A DNA stretch of 64,000 bases from Nostoc sp. JL33 (GTDB taxonomy: Bacteria; Cyanobacteriota; Cyanobacteriia; Cyanobacteriales; Nostocaceae), in NCBI RefSeq assembly GCF_017114985.1, contig NZ_JABXKP010000090.1, positions 156,750-220,749 on the forward strand, read 5' to 3'. Positions 52,182 through 60,964 of the stretch are shown here, piece after piece (position 1 is the stretch's first letter; every line of letters begins with the position of its first letter). Below the pieces are notes generated by a model. It was given only the letters and a program-made list of their open reading frames with translations. It was not told the origin of the DNA and ran no database searches. A program made the position numbers and the translations under genes.

Positions 52182-53354
52182 ATGTACCAAACAAAGCAAC
52201 AATCCCTAAAGGAAACTATGAATATTGTTGAATTGGGAAAAATGGAAATAGTGGAGAATATTACTGATAGCGAAGAACCATCACTCGAAAGTTTAGATGC
52301 AGTAGCAGAAGAAGAGTCTCCAATTGTAGTAGAAAATCCCGAATCAGATGAACGGGATGGAGATGAGATGGCTGCGGCTCGTCCTTCGGGATACAATAAA
52401 ACCGAACATGATGATGCTGTAGGCGCATTTTTTAAGGAAATGGCGCGTTATCCGCTTCTAAAACCTGATGAAGAGGTAGAGTTAGCCCGGCGAGTCAGGT
52501 TTCTAGAAGAAGTTAGGGAATTACAAGCTGCTTTACACTTAAAACTCGGACAAGAACCTAGCAAGCTAGAAGTGGCTTCCGAGCTAGAAATGACGGAAAA
52601 GCAATTAGAAAGTCGCTTGTATCAAGGTAGAGTAGCAAAACGCAAAATGATTCGCTCGAACCTGAGATTGGTAGTTTCTATTGCCAAGCGATATCTAAAT
52701 CGGGGAGTTCCTTTTCTGGATTTAATTCAGGAAGGAGCAATGGGTTTAAATCGCGCTACAGAAAAGTTTGATCCAGATAAAGGATATAAGTTTTCTACTT
52801 ACGCCTATTGGTGGATTAGACAAGCGATTACCAGAGCTATAGCTAATGATGCGCGGACAATCCGGCTACCTATTCATATTGTTGAAAAGCTTAACAAGCT
52901 GAAAAAAGCACAACGGGAACTCAAACAAAAACTCTGTCGTAATCCCACTGAAGCTGAAATGGCAGAAGTTTTGGAAGTTAGTGTGCAACAACTACGCCAG
53001 CTACAACAGCTACGGCGTCAAGCACTTTCTCTCAACCACCGCGTCGGTAAAGAAGAAGACACGGAATTGATGGATTTGCTAGAAGATGAAGATAACCTGT
53101 CTCCAGAAGCAAAAATGAATGAAAACATGATGCGTCAGGAGATTTGGGAAGTCTTGGGTGACGTGTTAACTCCACGGGAGAAAGATGTGATTTCTCTGCG
53201 CTATGGTTTGACAACCAGCGAACCCTGTACCTTAGAAGAAGTTGGCAACATGTTCAATCTTTCTCGTGAGCGAGTGCGACAAATTCAAAGCAAAGCCATG
53301 CGGAAATTGCGGCGTCCACACATAGCTAAACGTTTAAAAGGTTGGTTGATTTAA
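52182..53354 (+). CDS. RNA polymerase sigma factor, group 2 (SigA-like, non-essential type)
   Basis: A 390-residue sigma-70 family protein. After an acidic N-terminus (about 80 residues) come region 1.2 (DAVGAFFKEMARYPLL), region 2 with NLRLVVSIAKRYLNRG, FLDLIQEGAMGLNRA and YKFSTYAYWWIRQAITRAI, region 3 and region 4 with LTPREKDVISLRYGL and LEEVGNMFNLSRERVRQI. It lacks the long region 1.1 of SigA and is thus group 2 (SigB-SigE type), which in cyanobacteria handle stress, nitrogen or circadian programmes. I could not decide which of these it is. The 800-bp upstream region suggests complex regulation. Confidence 0.93.
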   Translation: MYQTKQQSLKETMNIVELGKMEIVENITDSEEPSLESLDAVAEEESPIVVENPESDERDGDEMAAARPSGYNKTEHDDAVGAFFKEMARYPLLKPDEEVELARRVRFLEEVRELQAALHLKLGQEPSKLEVASELEMTEKQLESRLYQGRVAKRKMIRSNLRLVVSIAKRYLNRGVPFLDLIQEGAMGLNRATEKFDPDKGYKFSTYAYWWIRQAITRAIANDARTIRLPIHIVEKLNKLKKAQRELKQKLCRNPTEAEMAEVLEVSVQQLRQLQQLRRQALSLNHRVGKEEDTELMDLLEDEDNLSPEAKMNENMMRQEIWEVLGDVLTPREKDVISLRYGLTTSEPCTLEEVGNMFNLSRERVRQIQSKAMRKLRRPHIAKRLKGWLI

Positions 53355-53831
53355 TTACATTCATAAAAATAGACCTGATCTAATTAGCTCTACTAACGAA
53401 CATGGATGAAATAAAGTCCAAAACTTTAAATTTCATCGGGGAGCCAGTGCGTTGTGGTGTTAGCGTAGCGGTAGCGACGTAGGAGCGTCGGCAGTCGCTC
53501 AGAGGGGGTTTTCACGCCACTTGACGCCAGTCCGCCTAAGTCGGGAGACCCGAAAGAGCGGCTGGCTCCTTTAAGCCTGTTAACCCGTCCAACGCAGTGG
53601 CTCCCCATGAGGAACTGCCGTTAGCGTCACAAAGAGCGAGTCATGTCTACAGACACGCTACTCGCGTTCGAGCCTCACCCGTACCCCTACACATACAAGC
53701 AAGCTAGCAAGAGCGTCTGCGACAGGAGAAGGGCGTTTTGTACCTTTTTTCGGCTTTTGTTTAGTCATTACTCAAAAAAATTTGCACAGTTGCCTATAGA
53801 CTATGGACTATGAACTATGGACTATAGACTA
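53355..53831. other. Repeat-rich intergenic region
   Basis: No gene. It holds the 169-bp inverted-repeat element at 53438-53606, a copy of ACAAGCAAGCTAGCAAGAGC (about 53694) and GGACTATGAACTAT heptamer-like repeats immediately before the next gene. Confidence 0.65.
53438..53606. repeat. 169-bp element with GGGGAGCCAGTGCGTTG ends
   Basis: GGGGAGCCAGTGCGTTG (53438-53454) and CAACGCAGTGGCTCCCC (53590-53606) are inverted, with one mismatch. The inside is GC-rich and able to form several hairpins. The left 14 bases recur at 55238-55251. Confidence 0.8.
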
Positions 53832-54326
53832 ATGACTTCGCGTAGCAATTTGATTGTGCGTTTTGCTGAACCAGCTGATTACAGCGTACTGTTTAAATTA
53901 ATTCAGGCGCTTGCAGAGTATGAAAAATTATCTCACGCTATTACTGGCAATGCTCTAGCACTTAAAGAGCATTTATTTGGTTCGCGGAGGTATGTAGGGG
54001 CAATCTTAGCAGAATCTGCGGGTCAAGCTGTTGGTTTTGCCCTATTTTTTCATAATTATTCAACATTTCTGACTAAGCCAGGAATTTATCTGGAAGATTT
54101 ATTTGTTTTACCAGAATATCGCAGGCAAGGTATTGGTAAGGCTCTGCTTACTAAAGTAGCCCAGATAGCTGTAGAACGTGATTGTGGGCGCTTAGAGTGG
54201 AGTGTGTTGGATTGGAACGAATCAGCCCAAGCATTCTACCGTAGTATGGGAGCATCTATATTAGGTGATTGGCGAATTTGTCGTGTTACAGAAGATGTGC
54301 TTATTCAGTTAGGGGCTGTCAACTAA
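53832..54326 (+). CDS. GNAT family acetyltransferase, diamine-acetyltransferase-like
   Basis: About 164 residues of the SSAT-like GNAT branch: IVRFAEPADYSVLFKLIQAL at the start, FALFFHNYSTFLTKPGIYLE with the LEDLFVLPEYRRQGIGKALL acetyl-CoA motif (about residues 83-107), and the LEWSVLDWNESAQAFYRSMGA motif with the conserved W-N and Y. Substrates in this branch include diamines and thialysine; none is confirmed here. The frame begins at ATG 53817, but that lies in a GACTATA repeat and 53832 (MTSRSN) is more likely. It is a single gene with no linked pathway. Confidence 0.88.
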   Translation: MTSRSNLIVRFAEPADYSVLFKLIQALAEYEKLSHAITGNALALKEHLFGSRRYVGAILAESAGQAVGFALFFHNYSTFLTKPGIYLEDLFVLPEYRRQGIGKALLTKVAQIAVERDCGRLEWSVLDWNESAQAFYRSMGASILGDWRICRVTEDVLIQLGAVN

Positions 54327-54789
54327 AGAACAAAGGATGAAACGAGACAATTTTTATCTAGAATATTTCATCCTTAAGTTTTTATAATTTATTGGTTGTA
54401 AAGCATTCAAACTTATATAGCAATTCTGAATCATTTCTAAGAAATAAGATCCCCGACTTCGTAAAAGTTGTCGGGGATCTGGGGCTTGCAATTCTCACAA
54501 ATAAAATAGGATTGCTATATATAAAGAAAGTATTTTAATCATCAGTTTAGATGTATACTCCTGCAAAGAAACAAGCTACGTGTAGCATCCCGCAAGGAAC
54601 GTAGAGAAGCACCTTGTCGTCAAATATCGCTCTGTACTAACAACCGTAAATCTAAAACCTCGAATATTCAAAATTAAAAAAATTTTCCGGCGAAGTTTGA
54701 CAGCTTGTCATTTGACTATGGCAACGCCTCAACTGACAATTATGGAGGATATTGCACCGAATAAGCCGTTATTGCACAGGGAACACGAA
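54327..54789. other. Intergenic region upstream of petJ
   Basis: No gene. It contains the MITE at 54416-54519 and a GTAGCATCCCGCAAGGAACG dispersed repeat near 54576. The petJ promoter should lie between about 54620 and 54780; no clear consensus was found. Confidence 0.5.
54416..54519. repeat. MITE-like element with TATAGCAAT ends and GATCCCCGAC stem
   Basis: TATAGCAATT at the left and AGGATTGCTATA at the right are near-inverse. The centre has the hairpin GATCCCCGAC/GTCGGGGATC (about 54450-54480). Single ends of the same type occur near 9926 and 10757. Confidence 0.8.
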
Positions 54790-55125
54790 ATGAAAAAAAT
54801 TATTACAGTGATGCTGTTAGGCATAGCAATCTTCACCTTTGCCTTCAGTAGTCCAGTATTGGCAGCAGATGCTGTTAGTGGAGCTAAAGTATTTAGTGCC
54901 AATTGTGCTTCTTGTCACGCCGGAGGTAAGAATCTGGTTCAAGCTAACAAAAACCTGAAGAAAGATGCTTTGGAAAAGTATGGTTTGTACTCAGAAGAGG
55001 CGATTATTGCTCAGGTTACAAAAGGTAAAAATGCCATGCCCGCCTTCGGCAGTCGTTTGAAACCTAACCAAATTGAAGATGTAGCGGCTTATGTGCTTTC
55101 ACAAGCAGATAAGGAGTGGAAGTAG
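54790..55125 (+). CDS. petJ: Cytochrome c6
   Basis: A 111-residue precursor of the soluble thylakoid-lumen electron carrier between cytochrome b6f and photosystem I, an alternative to plastocyanin when copper is low (established). The signal peptide (KKIITVMLLGIAIFTFAFSS, cleavage after VLA) precedes a mature protein of about 86 residues. The haem site is NCASCH, the axial methionine is in KNAMPAF, and the C-terminal helix ends DKEWK. The frame is open upstream to 54697, but ATG 54790 begins the signal peptide. A terminator follows 26 bp downstream. Confidence 0.97.
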   Translation: MKKIITVMLLGIAIFTFAFSSPVLAADAVSGAKVFSANCASCHAGGKNLVQANKNLKKDALEKYGLYSEEAIIAQVTKGKNAMPAFGSRLKPNQIEDVAAYVLSQADKEWK

Positions 55126-55616
55126 ACTAAAATCTAACTTCAAGAATTAACAATTCGCGGGGCTTTTTGTCCCGCGAATTTTAGAGTTGGCGTCAAGGTT
55201 TTGAAACCCACGGAGGTGGCTTTTGCCTTGTGTAGACGAGCCAGTGCGTTGGGCGGCTCCGCCGACTTGTTCGCGCAGCGTCTCCCCTTCTCCCAAAGGG
55301 AGAGGCTAGCGCCAAGGGAGAAGCACCTGGCGTGCCGTTTCTAGCCGCACTTTTATTTTAACCTTAAGTTGACAGCAATAAGCAATGTTCTGTACCAACG
55401 TATTTGTATCATTATTAAAGTGAAACGGCTTAGATAAGAGCAATAAATTTTGAAGCGAGATTGAACCCAAGCTGGTGTTTTAGATAAAAGTCTGATCGCG
55501 GCAAAATATTTAACTTGTTGCATTTCATTTTAATATTATTGTGTCATAGTATCTTAGTTGATAGCTAATAGCTTTCCACATTGCCGAGCTTCTATCCAAG
55601 ATTTCTGTGTATAAAT
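55126..55616. other. Repeat-containing gap after petJ
   Basis: No gene. It holds the petJ terminator, then a GC-rich element starting GAGCCAGTGCGTTG (55238) with CCCTTCTCCCAAAGGGAGAG hairpins up to about 55340. Confidence 0.6.
55152..55184 (+). terminator. Intrinsic terminator after petJ
   Basis: AATTCGCGGG (55152-55161) pairs perfectly with CCCGCGAATT (55171-55180), 9-nt loop, followed by TTT. Confidence 0.88.
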
Positions 55617-57206
55617 ATGCTAGAAACTAAATCAAGTCCTGATACACATACAGACACATCAATCAAAGCTGATACCTTGACTGGCTCTGTTGTCTTTTCT
55701 TCTCCTCCTGAAGAAATCTACGATGTTGTAGTGGTTGGCGCTGGGCCTATTGGGTTAGCAACTGCTATTGGCTTACGTAAACGTGGTATTGAAAATGTCC
55801 TTGTCATCGATCAAACTCGCGCCTTTCGTCAAGTTGGTCAGGGTTTGGATCTTCTCCCAAATGGATTAAAAGCTCTCAAATATTTAGATCCTAACGCCTA
55901 CGAAGAAGTCAAAAAAGCTGGACTTGGTTTATTGAATCCCCAGCAGTCTAATGGCCAGAAAACTGTCGAACCTACTCAAGAGCAACAACCTCCAAAGACT
56001 TCACCCCAATGGGTTTACAAAAATTTACAGGGGCAGATAATTCGGTCAATTTCGCTTAGTTTTGACGACTGGTTTAAAGATTATGGCGAGGGTCGAGTGT
56101 CAATTTCTTGGTACAATTTGCAGACAACCCTTAGACAGCTACTTCCCCAAGACCGAGTTAAAGCTAATCACCGTTGTATTAATGTTGTGAATGAGCCGGA
56201 AAACGGTTGTGTCCGCATAGATTGCTTATCTGACACGGAAGCCAACCCCTATGCTTATTGGACAGATGGGCAGAAACAGAATGACACGCAGCCCCACAAA
56301 TCGGATGCTGTCCCCCAAGAATTAGCAACAAAATCGATTCGAGCTAAACTAATTGTTGCAGCAGATGGGATTAATTCTACAGTTCGTAGACTGCTTTACA
56401 CAGATAGTCAATACCATGATTTTGCCAGAGCTGAATACTCTGGGTTTGCAGCTATATTTTGTAGAGAAATAGCCGACATAAAAACCGAACTGTGGACGAA
56501 ATTAGAAGAATATTTCTTTGAAGACTCACCACTTGTAACAATCACTAATGATCAAATATCTGGAAATTCTGTTTGTATAAATAACATCAAGATGATTTTA
56601 TTTCGCAGACCAATTGGTGAACTAGGGTACGTGATACATCTTGCTTTGCCTTTAGACTTGTTACAAGAAAAGTCTGAAAGCTCTTTAATTGACTTAGCTC
56701 TCCAGGAGTTGCAGAAGGCAAGCTTTCCGGATGCACTTAAGCAATTAGTACGTATATCTCCTCCTGCCAACATGCAGCAACGCCCATACTATATTCACCG
56801 CGCTACTATTTCAGATTCTGTAGAAGTTCCTAGCACAATTGACCCCAATACTGAAGCTGATCCTGTCAAAATTCCACCAGCCTGGAGTGTAGGGCGAATC
56901 GTATTAGTTGGCGATGCCGCACATGGAATGCCCCCCTTTATGGCTCAAGGAGCTAATCAAGGATTTGAAGATGCACTCTTGATTGCAACATTAATCGCTA
57001 AAATTGCCGAGGAGAATAACTGGGATGATCCGCAAGCTATAGCCAAAGCCTTCGAGAAATATGAGTGTCTTCGTCGCCCATTGATGGCATACGTCCAAGA
57101 GGCAACATTAAAACCGTCACCCTACTCCTCAGACACAGAGCGGCAAGAATATGCCCAACAAGTGTATAGTCGCAATTTCGATCAATTGATAGAGGGGCTG
57201 TTGTAG
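55617..57206 (+). CDS. FAD-dependent monooxygenase (PHBH/salicylate hydroxylase-like)
   Basis: About 529 residues. The FAD GxGxxG motif (VVVVGAGPIGLATAIGLR) lies near residue 38 after a disordered Ser/Thr start. IVAADGINSTVRRLL (DG motif) near residue 250 and LVGDAAHGMPPFMAQGANQG (GD motif, near residue 430) are intact. This is the group A flavoprotein hydroxylase layout, with NAD(P)H as donor and often aromatic or carotenoid-like substrates. The frame can start at 55581, but ATG 55617 is preferred. It is followed 138 bp later by a ureohydrolase gene on the same strand with no obvious pathway link. Substrate unknown. Confidence 0.88.
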   Translation: MLETKSSPDTHTDTSIKADTLTGSVVFSSPPEEIYDVVVVGAGPIGLATAIGLRKRGIENVLVIDQTRAFRQVGQGLDLLPNGLKALKYLDPNAYEEVKKAGLGLLNPQQSNGQKTVEPTQEQQPPKTSPQWVYKNLQGQIIRSISLSFDDWFKDYGEGRVSISWYNLQTTLRQLLPQDRVKANHRCINVVNEPENGCVRIDCLSDTEANPYAYWTDGQKQNDTQPHKSDAVPQELATKSIRAKLIVAADGINSTVRRLLYTDSQYHDFARAEYSGFAAIFCREIADIKTELWTKLEEYFFEDSPLVTITNDQISGNSVCINNIKMILFRRPIGELGYVIHLALPLDLLQEKSESSLIDLALQELQKASFPDALKQLVRISPPANMQQRPYYIHRATISDSVEVPSTIDPNTEADPVKIPPAWSVGRIVLVGDAAHGMPPFMAQGANQGFEDALLIATLIAKIAEENNWDDPQAIAKAFEKYECLRRPLMAYVQEATLKPSPYSSDTERQEYAQQVYSRNFDQLIEGLL

Positions 57207-57344
57207 ATACATACACCAGAAGTCAGGAGTCTGGAGTTGTGTATTTGGAAGATAGTACTTTACCGCCTGTGAAAAATTTTTATTACAATGCAGGTGTCCA
57301 CTAGGCGGCGTGCTGTCTATCCACGTAAATCCAGAAGATACTCA

Positions 57345-58388
57345 ATGAGTAATCAACTACAAGACTACAATCCCAGCGGCGTAGGTGAAGTAAATGGCAA
57401 CCTCTTAGGTTTGCCCTGCGATTATGAGTCTGCAAACCTGATTGTCTTTGGTGTGCCGTGGGAAGTCACCGTTTCCTATGGCGCAGGCACTGCTAATGGC
57501 CCAAAGCGAATTCTCGATGCTTCAACTCAACTGGATTTGTTCGATTTTGATAACCCTGATGGTTGGAAGCAGGGAATTTTCATGGTGGAAATTCCCCAAG
57601 ATATTGTAGAGAAGAACACATACTATCGCACCTTGGCAGCAAAAATTATTGAGCGATTAGCCCAAGGTAAACAACTCTCAGATACACCAGATTTAACACC
57701 TGTGCTGACAGAAATTAATCAGGCTTGTCAACAACTTAATCAATGGCTGTTTGAAAATTGTCAAGAAGCAATTAATAATGGTAAACGAGTTGCAGTCATT
57801 GGTGGGGATCACAGTTCGCCGTTAGGTTATTTCCAAGCATTAGCAGCTAAATACACAAACTATGGTATTTTGCACATTGATGCCCACGCAGATTTACGCG
57901 ATGCCTATGAGGGATTCGAGTTTTCCCATGCGTCTATTATGTTTAATGCGATGAAAATACCGCAAATTTCCAAGCTGGTGCAGGTCGCTTTGCGTGATAT
58001 TAGTCATGATGAAGTGCAAATGATCGACCAATCTAGCGATCGCATTATTGCTTATTATGACCCAGCTATTAAGCAAAAGCTTTACTCTGGAACAACTTGG
58101 ATTGATTTGTGCCGAGAAATTATCAGTCATTTACCTGAGTATGTTTACATTAGCTTTGATGCAGATGGTTTAGATCCAAAACTCTGTCCGAGTACAGGTA
58201 CTCCAGTTCCAGGTGGGTTGGAATTAGAGCAAACTTTTTGTCTGTTCCGGGAATTGGTCAATAGTGGCAGAAAAATTATTGGCTTTGATATCTGCGAAGT
58301 CGGTGATGGGGAGTGGGATGGTAATGTTGGAGCGCGGGTAGTTTACAAGCTGGCGAATTTGATGGATTTGTCTTGGCAGAAAATATAA
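57345..58388 (+). CDS. speB: Agmatinase-type ureohydrolase
   Basis: About 347 residues of the arginase/agmatinase family, with binuclear metal ligands in GGDHSSPLG, HIDAHADLRDAY and SFDADGLDPKL. Agmatinase converts agmatine to putrescine and urea. A gene of about this length and N-terminus is the agmatinase studied in Anabaena (recalled, not checked). Related cyanobacterial members hydrolyse guanidine instead, and sequence alone does not fully separate them. I looked for a guanidine-I (ykkC) riboswitch upstream and saw none, which leans toward agmatinase. The frame extends to 57288; ATG 57345 is preferred. Confidence 0.8.
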   Translation: MSNQLQDYNPSGVGEVNGNLLGLPCDYESANLIVFGVPWEVTVSYGAGTANGPKRILDASTQLDLFDFDNPDGWKQGIFMVEIPQDIVEKNTYYRTLAAKIIERLAQGKQLSDTPDLTPVLTEINQACQQLNQWLFENCQEAINNGKRVAVIGGDHSSPLGYFQALAAKYTNYGILHIDAHADLRDAYEGFEFSHASIMFNAMKIPQISKLVQVALRDISHDEVQMIDQSSDRIIAYYDPAIKQKLYSGTTWIDLCREIISHLPEYVYISFDADGLDPKLCPSTGTPVPGGLELEQTFCLFRELVNSGRKIIGFDICEVGDGEWDGNVGARVVYKLANLMDLSWQKI

Positions 58389-58987
58389 AGGATAAAATTT
58401 TGCCAGAGTGGCAATAATACTGAACTCAAGGCGATGACAACAGCAATTCCTCCGTCTCTAACCCTCGAAGAGTTCCTTTCAATTTTAACACAAAGCCATG
58501 CTCAATCTGGAGCGACTAACTCATGACTATAAGTCACGAGTGTGCGGCTTGTAGAAATCAAATTGTATTGAGGCAATGTGCGATCCAAACTCCTACGTGT
58601 CTACCCTTGATCTCAAGTCTTGTCGTTACCCACATTTTTGTAACAGTCAGAATGTCGCGCAGACAGGCAATCCCGCCCAGAACTGAAGTTCGGGGCTAAT
58701 AGCTCAAGTCCACTAAGCGTGGACTGAAATTTTCGTTTTTATAGAGTATAGCTATCTACATCGCTTAAAATCTTGTATTTAGTCCTCTTCAGAGGACTTT
58801 AGCTATAAGAGAGGGAATTTATTCCAAGGCGGGATGGGAACAAAGCGAAAAATTTAGAAAAATGTTGGTAATGACAAGCCGTTGCGCGTCTACGCTTCAC
58901 CTCAAAGCCTCACCATTCCACCTCTGAACTCGAAAGTGGCTAATTTATACTTTCACTAAGCAACGCCCTTTTTCTCAGACTCTTCCC
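58389..58987. other. Intergenic region rich in hairpin repeats
   Basis: No gene. It contains a third partial copy of the psbM-flanking repeat (58515-58560) and two hairpins of a shared family: AGTCCACTAAGCGTGGACT (58707-58725) and AGTCCTCTTCAGAGGACT (58781-58798). Confidence 0.7.
58515..58560 (+). repeat. Third, partial copy of the psbM-flanking repeat
   Basis: CTAACTCATGACT, then CGAGTGTGCGGCTTGTAGAA and ATCA match the outer half of both psbM repeat arms. The block before it (TTTTAACAC, about 58488) also matches. Confidence 0.85.
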
Positions 58988-59725
58988 TCAAAGCGGTTTT
59001 TGAGAAGGTACACCTACAGCACGGGGAAAATTAGCTGGTGTGTTTGCTACCTTACGCAGATAAAGGCAATGACGGATGCTATCACTTAGAGGAGTGGTAA
59101 ATTTTTCAATTAATTCAATCACGCCACCTAGCTGATTAACCGTATTTTGCAAAACTGTGGTTTCTTCCTCTGTCCAATTACCACGATAAATTATGGCTAA
59201 ACCACTTCGTTTAAGTAGTGGTAGGGCATATTCTGCACAAACAGAAGCTGTCCCAACAGCGCGGATCAAGGCAATATCATAAGCTTGTCGGTGCTGGGGT
59301 TGCTGACCGATTTCTTCAGCCCTACCAACGAGAGTTTTAGCATTAATAAGGGCAAGTTCAGTTAATATATTGTCAATAAAAGTAATTTTTTTCCGGGTTG
59401 AATCCATCAGAGTAATTTTGCAATTAGGTGCAGTAATTGCCACTAGAACACCCGGAAAACCTGCACCCGTGCCAATATCAATCACAGATGCAGCTTCTTG
59501 AAGAGACGGGATAAATTGCCCCTGTGGCGCAATTCCTCGCAAAGAATCCCACAGATGTTTTTCCCAAAACTCTTGGGGGTCAGTGATCCGAGTTAAATTT
59601 AGTTGGCGATTACCTTCTAGAATTAACTCATAAAGCCTTTGGAATTGCGCTTGCTGTTGGGCTGTTGGTTGCCAATTGAGAGTTTGCTGCCAGATTTCGG
59701 CCATCTTAGGCAATAAGTTTGTCAT
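58988..59725 (-). CDS. rsmG: 16S rRNA (guanine-527 N7) methyltransferase
   Basis: A 245-residue class I SAM methyltransferase that methylates G527 of 16S rRNA (formerly gidB). The SAM-binding motif VIDIGTGAGFPGVLVAI (about residues 87-103), the preceding LNLTRI and EFWEKHLWDSL, and the IALIRAVG motif are intact. The length is typical for cyanobacteria. It stands alone, with a 600-bp repeat-rich gap behind and an STRR block ahead. The C-terminus runs into ARAVGVPSQKPL, slightly longer than the shortest members. Confidence 0.96.
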   Translation of the reverse strand: MTNLLPKMAEIWQQTLNWQPTAQQQAQFQRLYELILEGNRQLNLTRITDPQEFWEKHLWDSLRGIAPQGQFIPSLQEAASVIDIGTGAGFPGVLVAITAPNCKITLMDSTRKKITFIDNILTELALINAKTLVGRAEEIGQQPQHRQAYDIALIRAVGTASVCAEYALPLLKRSGLAIIYRGNWTEEETTVLQNTVNQLGGVIELIEKFTTPLSDSIRHCLYLRKVANTPANFPRAVGVPSQKPL

Positions 59726-59776
59726 TGGGCATTAGTCATTAGGTGATTTCTGATTAAAAAAATACCATGTTGACGA

Positions 59777-59829
59777 GTTTCGACTTCGCTCAACTCTCGG
59801 CCACTCAGTTGGTTGAGCGAAGTCGAAAC
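59777..59829. repeat. 18-bp perfect inverted repeat
   Basis: GTTTCGACTTCGCTCAAC (59777-59794) and its exact complement (59812-59829) around a 17-nt loop, in the gap upstream of rsmG. A dispersed hairpin of Nostoc type. Confidence 0.85.
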
Positions 59830-59865
59830 CAACGGCTATGGTAAATTTATTACTGGAATTCACCT

Positions 59866-59970
59866 TAGTCATTAGTCATTAGTCATTAGTCATTGGGCAT
59901 TGGGCATTGGACATTAGTTATTCTTTCTTCCCCTACTCCCTACTCCCCACTCCCTACTCCCCACTCCCCC
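59866..59970. repeat. STRR block (GTCATTA, GGGCATT, CCCTACT, CCCCACT)
   Basis: Tandem heptamers directly up to the stop codon of the ABC ATPase gene; same types as at 3789-3924. Confidence 0.9.
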
Positions 59971-59972
59971 TT

Positions 59973-60647
59973 TTATACTGCTGGTAGAGGTTCTTTAACT
60001 TTGGCTTCTAGTGTCTTTGGGTCTACTGATTCTAGTTCACCGTGGTTGAGTGTCCAGCAACGGTCTGCGATCGCTAAGAGATCCCCAGCATCGTGTGTCA
60101 CTACCAACAGTGTCCAATCTTGTTTCAGTTTCGCTAATAAATTTACCAGTTGCCGACGCATTGACCAATCTAACCCAGCTGTGGGTTCATCCAATAACAA
60201 TAAATTTGGCTGGCGAATTAATTGTACTGCCAAAGCTAAACGTCGTTGCTGACCACCACTCAAAGCATGGGGGGCAGCGGAAAGTGATAAATGCTCTAAT
60301 CCCACCTCACTCAGCGCCTGTCTGACTCGTTCTGACCCTAACTCAGGATGTCCTAAACGCAATTCTTCTAAAATCGAACCACCACAAAAGTGCCGCTCTG
60401 GAAACTGAAATACCAACCCAGCCAATTGTTGTAGCTGTTCGGCTATAAGTTCTTGTTCCCGCCAGAAGAGTGCGCCGCTAGTGGGTTCGGCTAGCCCCGA
60501 CAAAATTTCTAGTAAGGTACTTTTTCCCGAACCACTCGCGCCAATAATCAGACCTAGCTGCTGGGGTGCTAATTCCAAGTTGATCGATTTGAGAATCGCT
60601 GTTGGGCACGCTGTGGGGTGATAAATTAGATTTCGGAGATAGAGCAT
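59973..60647 (-). CDS. ABC transporter ATP-binding protein, EcfA/CbiO-like
   Basis: A 224-residue single ABC ATPase. Walker A is GASGSGKSTLL (near residue 37), the Q-loop is GLVFQFPERHF, the signature is HALSGGQQRRLALA, Walker B is LLLLDEPTAGLD and the switch His is in LVVTHD. The QFPE motif is typical of energy-coupling factor ATPases for vitamins or metals. No permease or substrate-binding gene is next to it, so it must work with partners encoded elsewhere. The start is the ATG at 60647. Transport role and substrate are inferred only by family. Confidence 0.88.
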   Translation of the reverse strand: MLYLRNLIYHPTACPTAILKSINLELAPQQLGLIIGASGSGKSTLLEILSGLAEPTSGALFWREQELIAEQLQQLAGLVFQFPERHFCGGSILEELRLGHPELGSERVRQALSEVGLEHLSLSAAPHALSGGQQRRLALAVQLIRQPNLLLLDEPTAGLDWSMRRQLVNLLAKLKQDWTLLVVTHDAGDLLAIADRCWTLNHGELESVDPKTLEAKVKEPLPAV

Positions 60648-60964
60648 TTGTTAAGATTACCAAAAAGTCGGCAAATTACTGATTAGCTACACTGAGAGTA
60701 TCTGGAAAATTCTGGAAAATTTCTAGCGCATTACCTGGATTAACACCTTAATTTAGCAGCAACAATCATCCATTTTTTCTCTATTGTGGCAGACTCACCC
60801 TTAAACAATCGCTATAACAAGCCTGGGAACATCGAAAAATTACCAAAGTCAACCTTTTATATAAGAAAATTTTGGTTGAAGCACAGGCAAGTTAAAATTA
60901 ACCGTTTTTTGCATTCTAAGTAACACATACAACTATTTCAACCGCAATTATTCTGAGGGTTAAA
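60648..60964. other. Divergent gap between ABC ATPase and TPR gene
   Basis: No gene. A tandem CTGGAAAATT direct repeat occurs at about 60702-60721; the sequence is otherwise AT-rich and must hold two promoters. Confidence 0.45.

Noticed and set aside
57207..57344. Possible guanidine-I riboswitch before the ureohydrolase gene
   Set aside because: The conserved ykkC core elements could not be found; only a loose CTAGG similarity.
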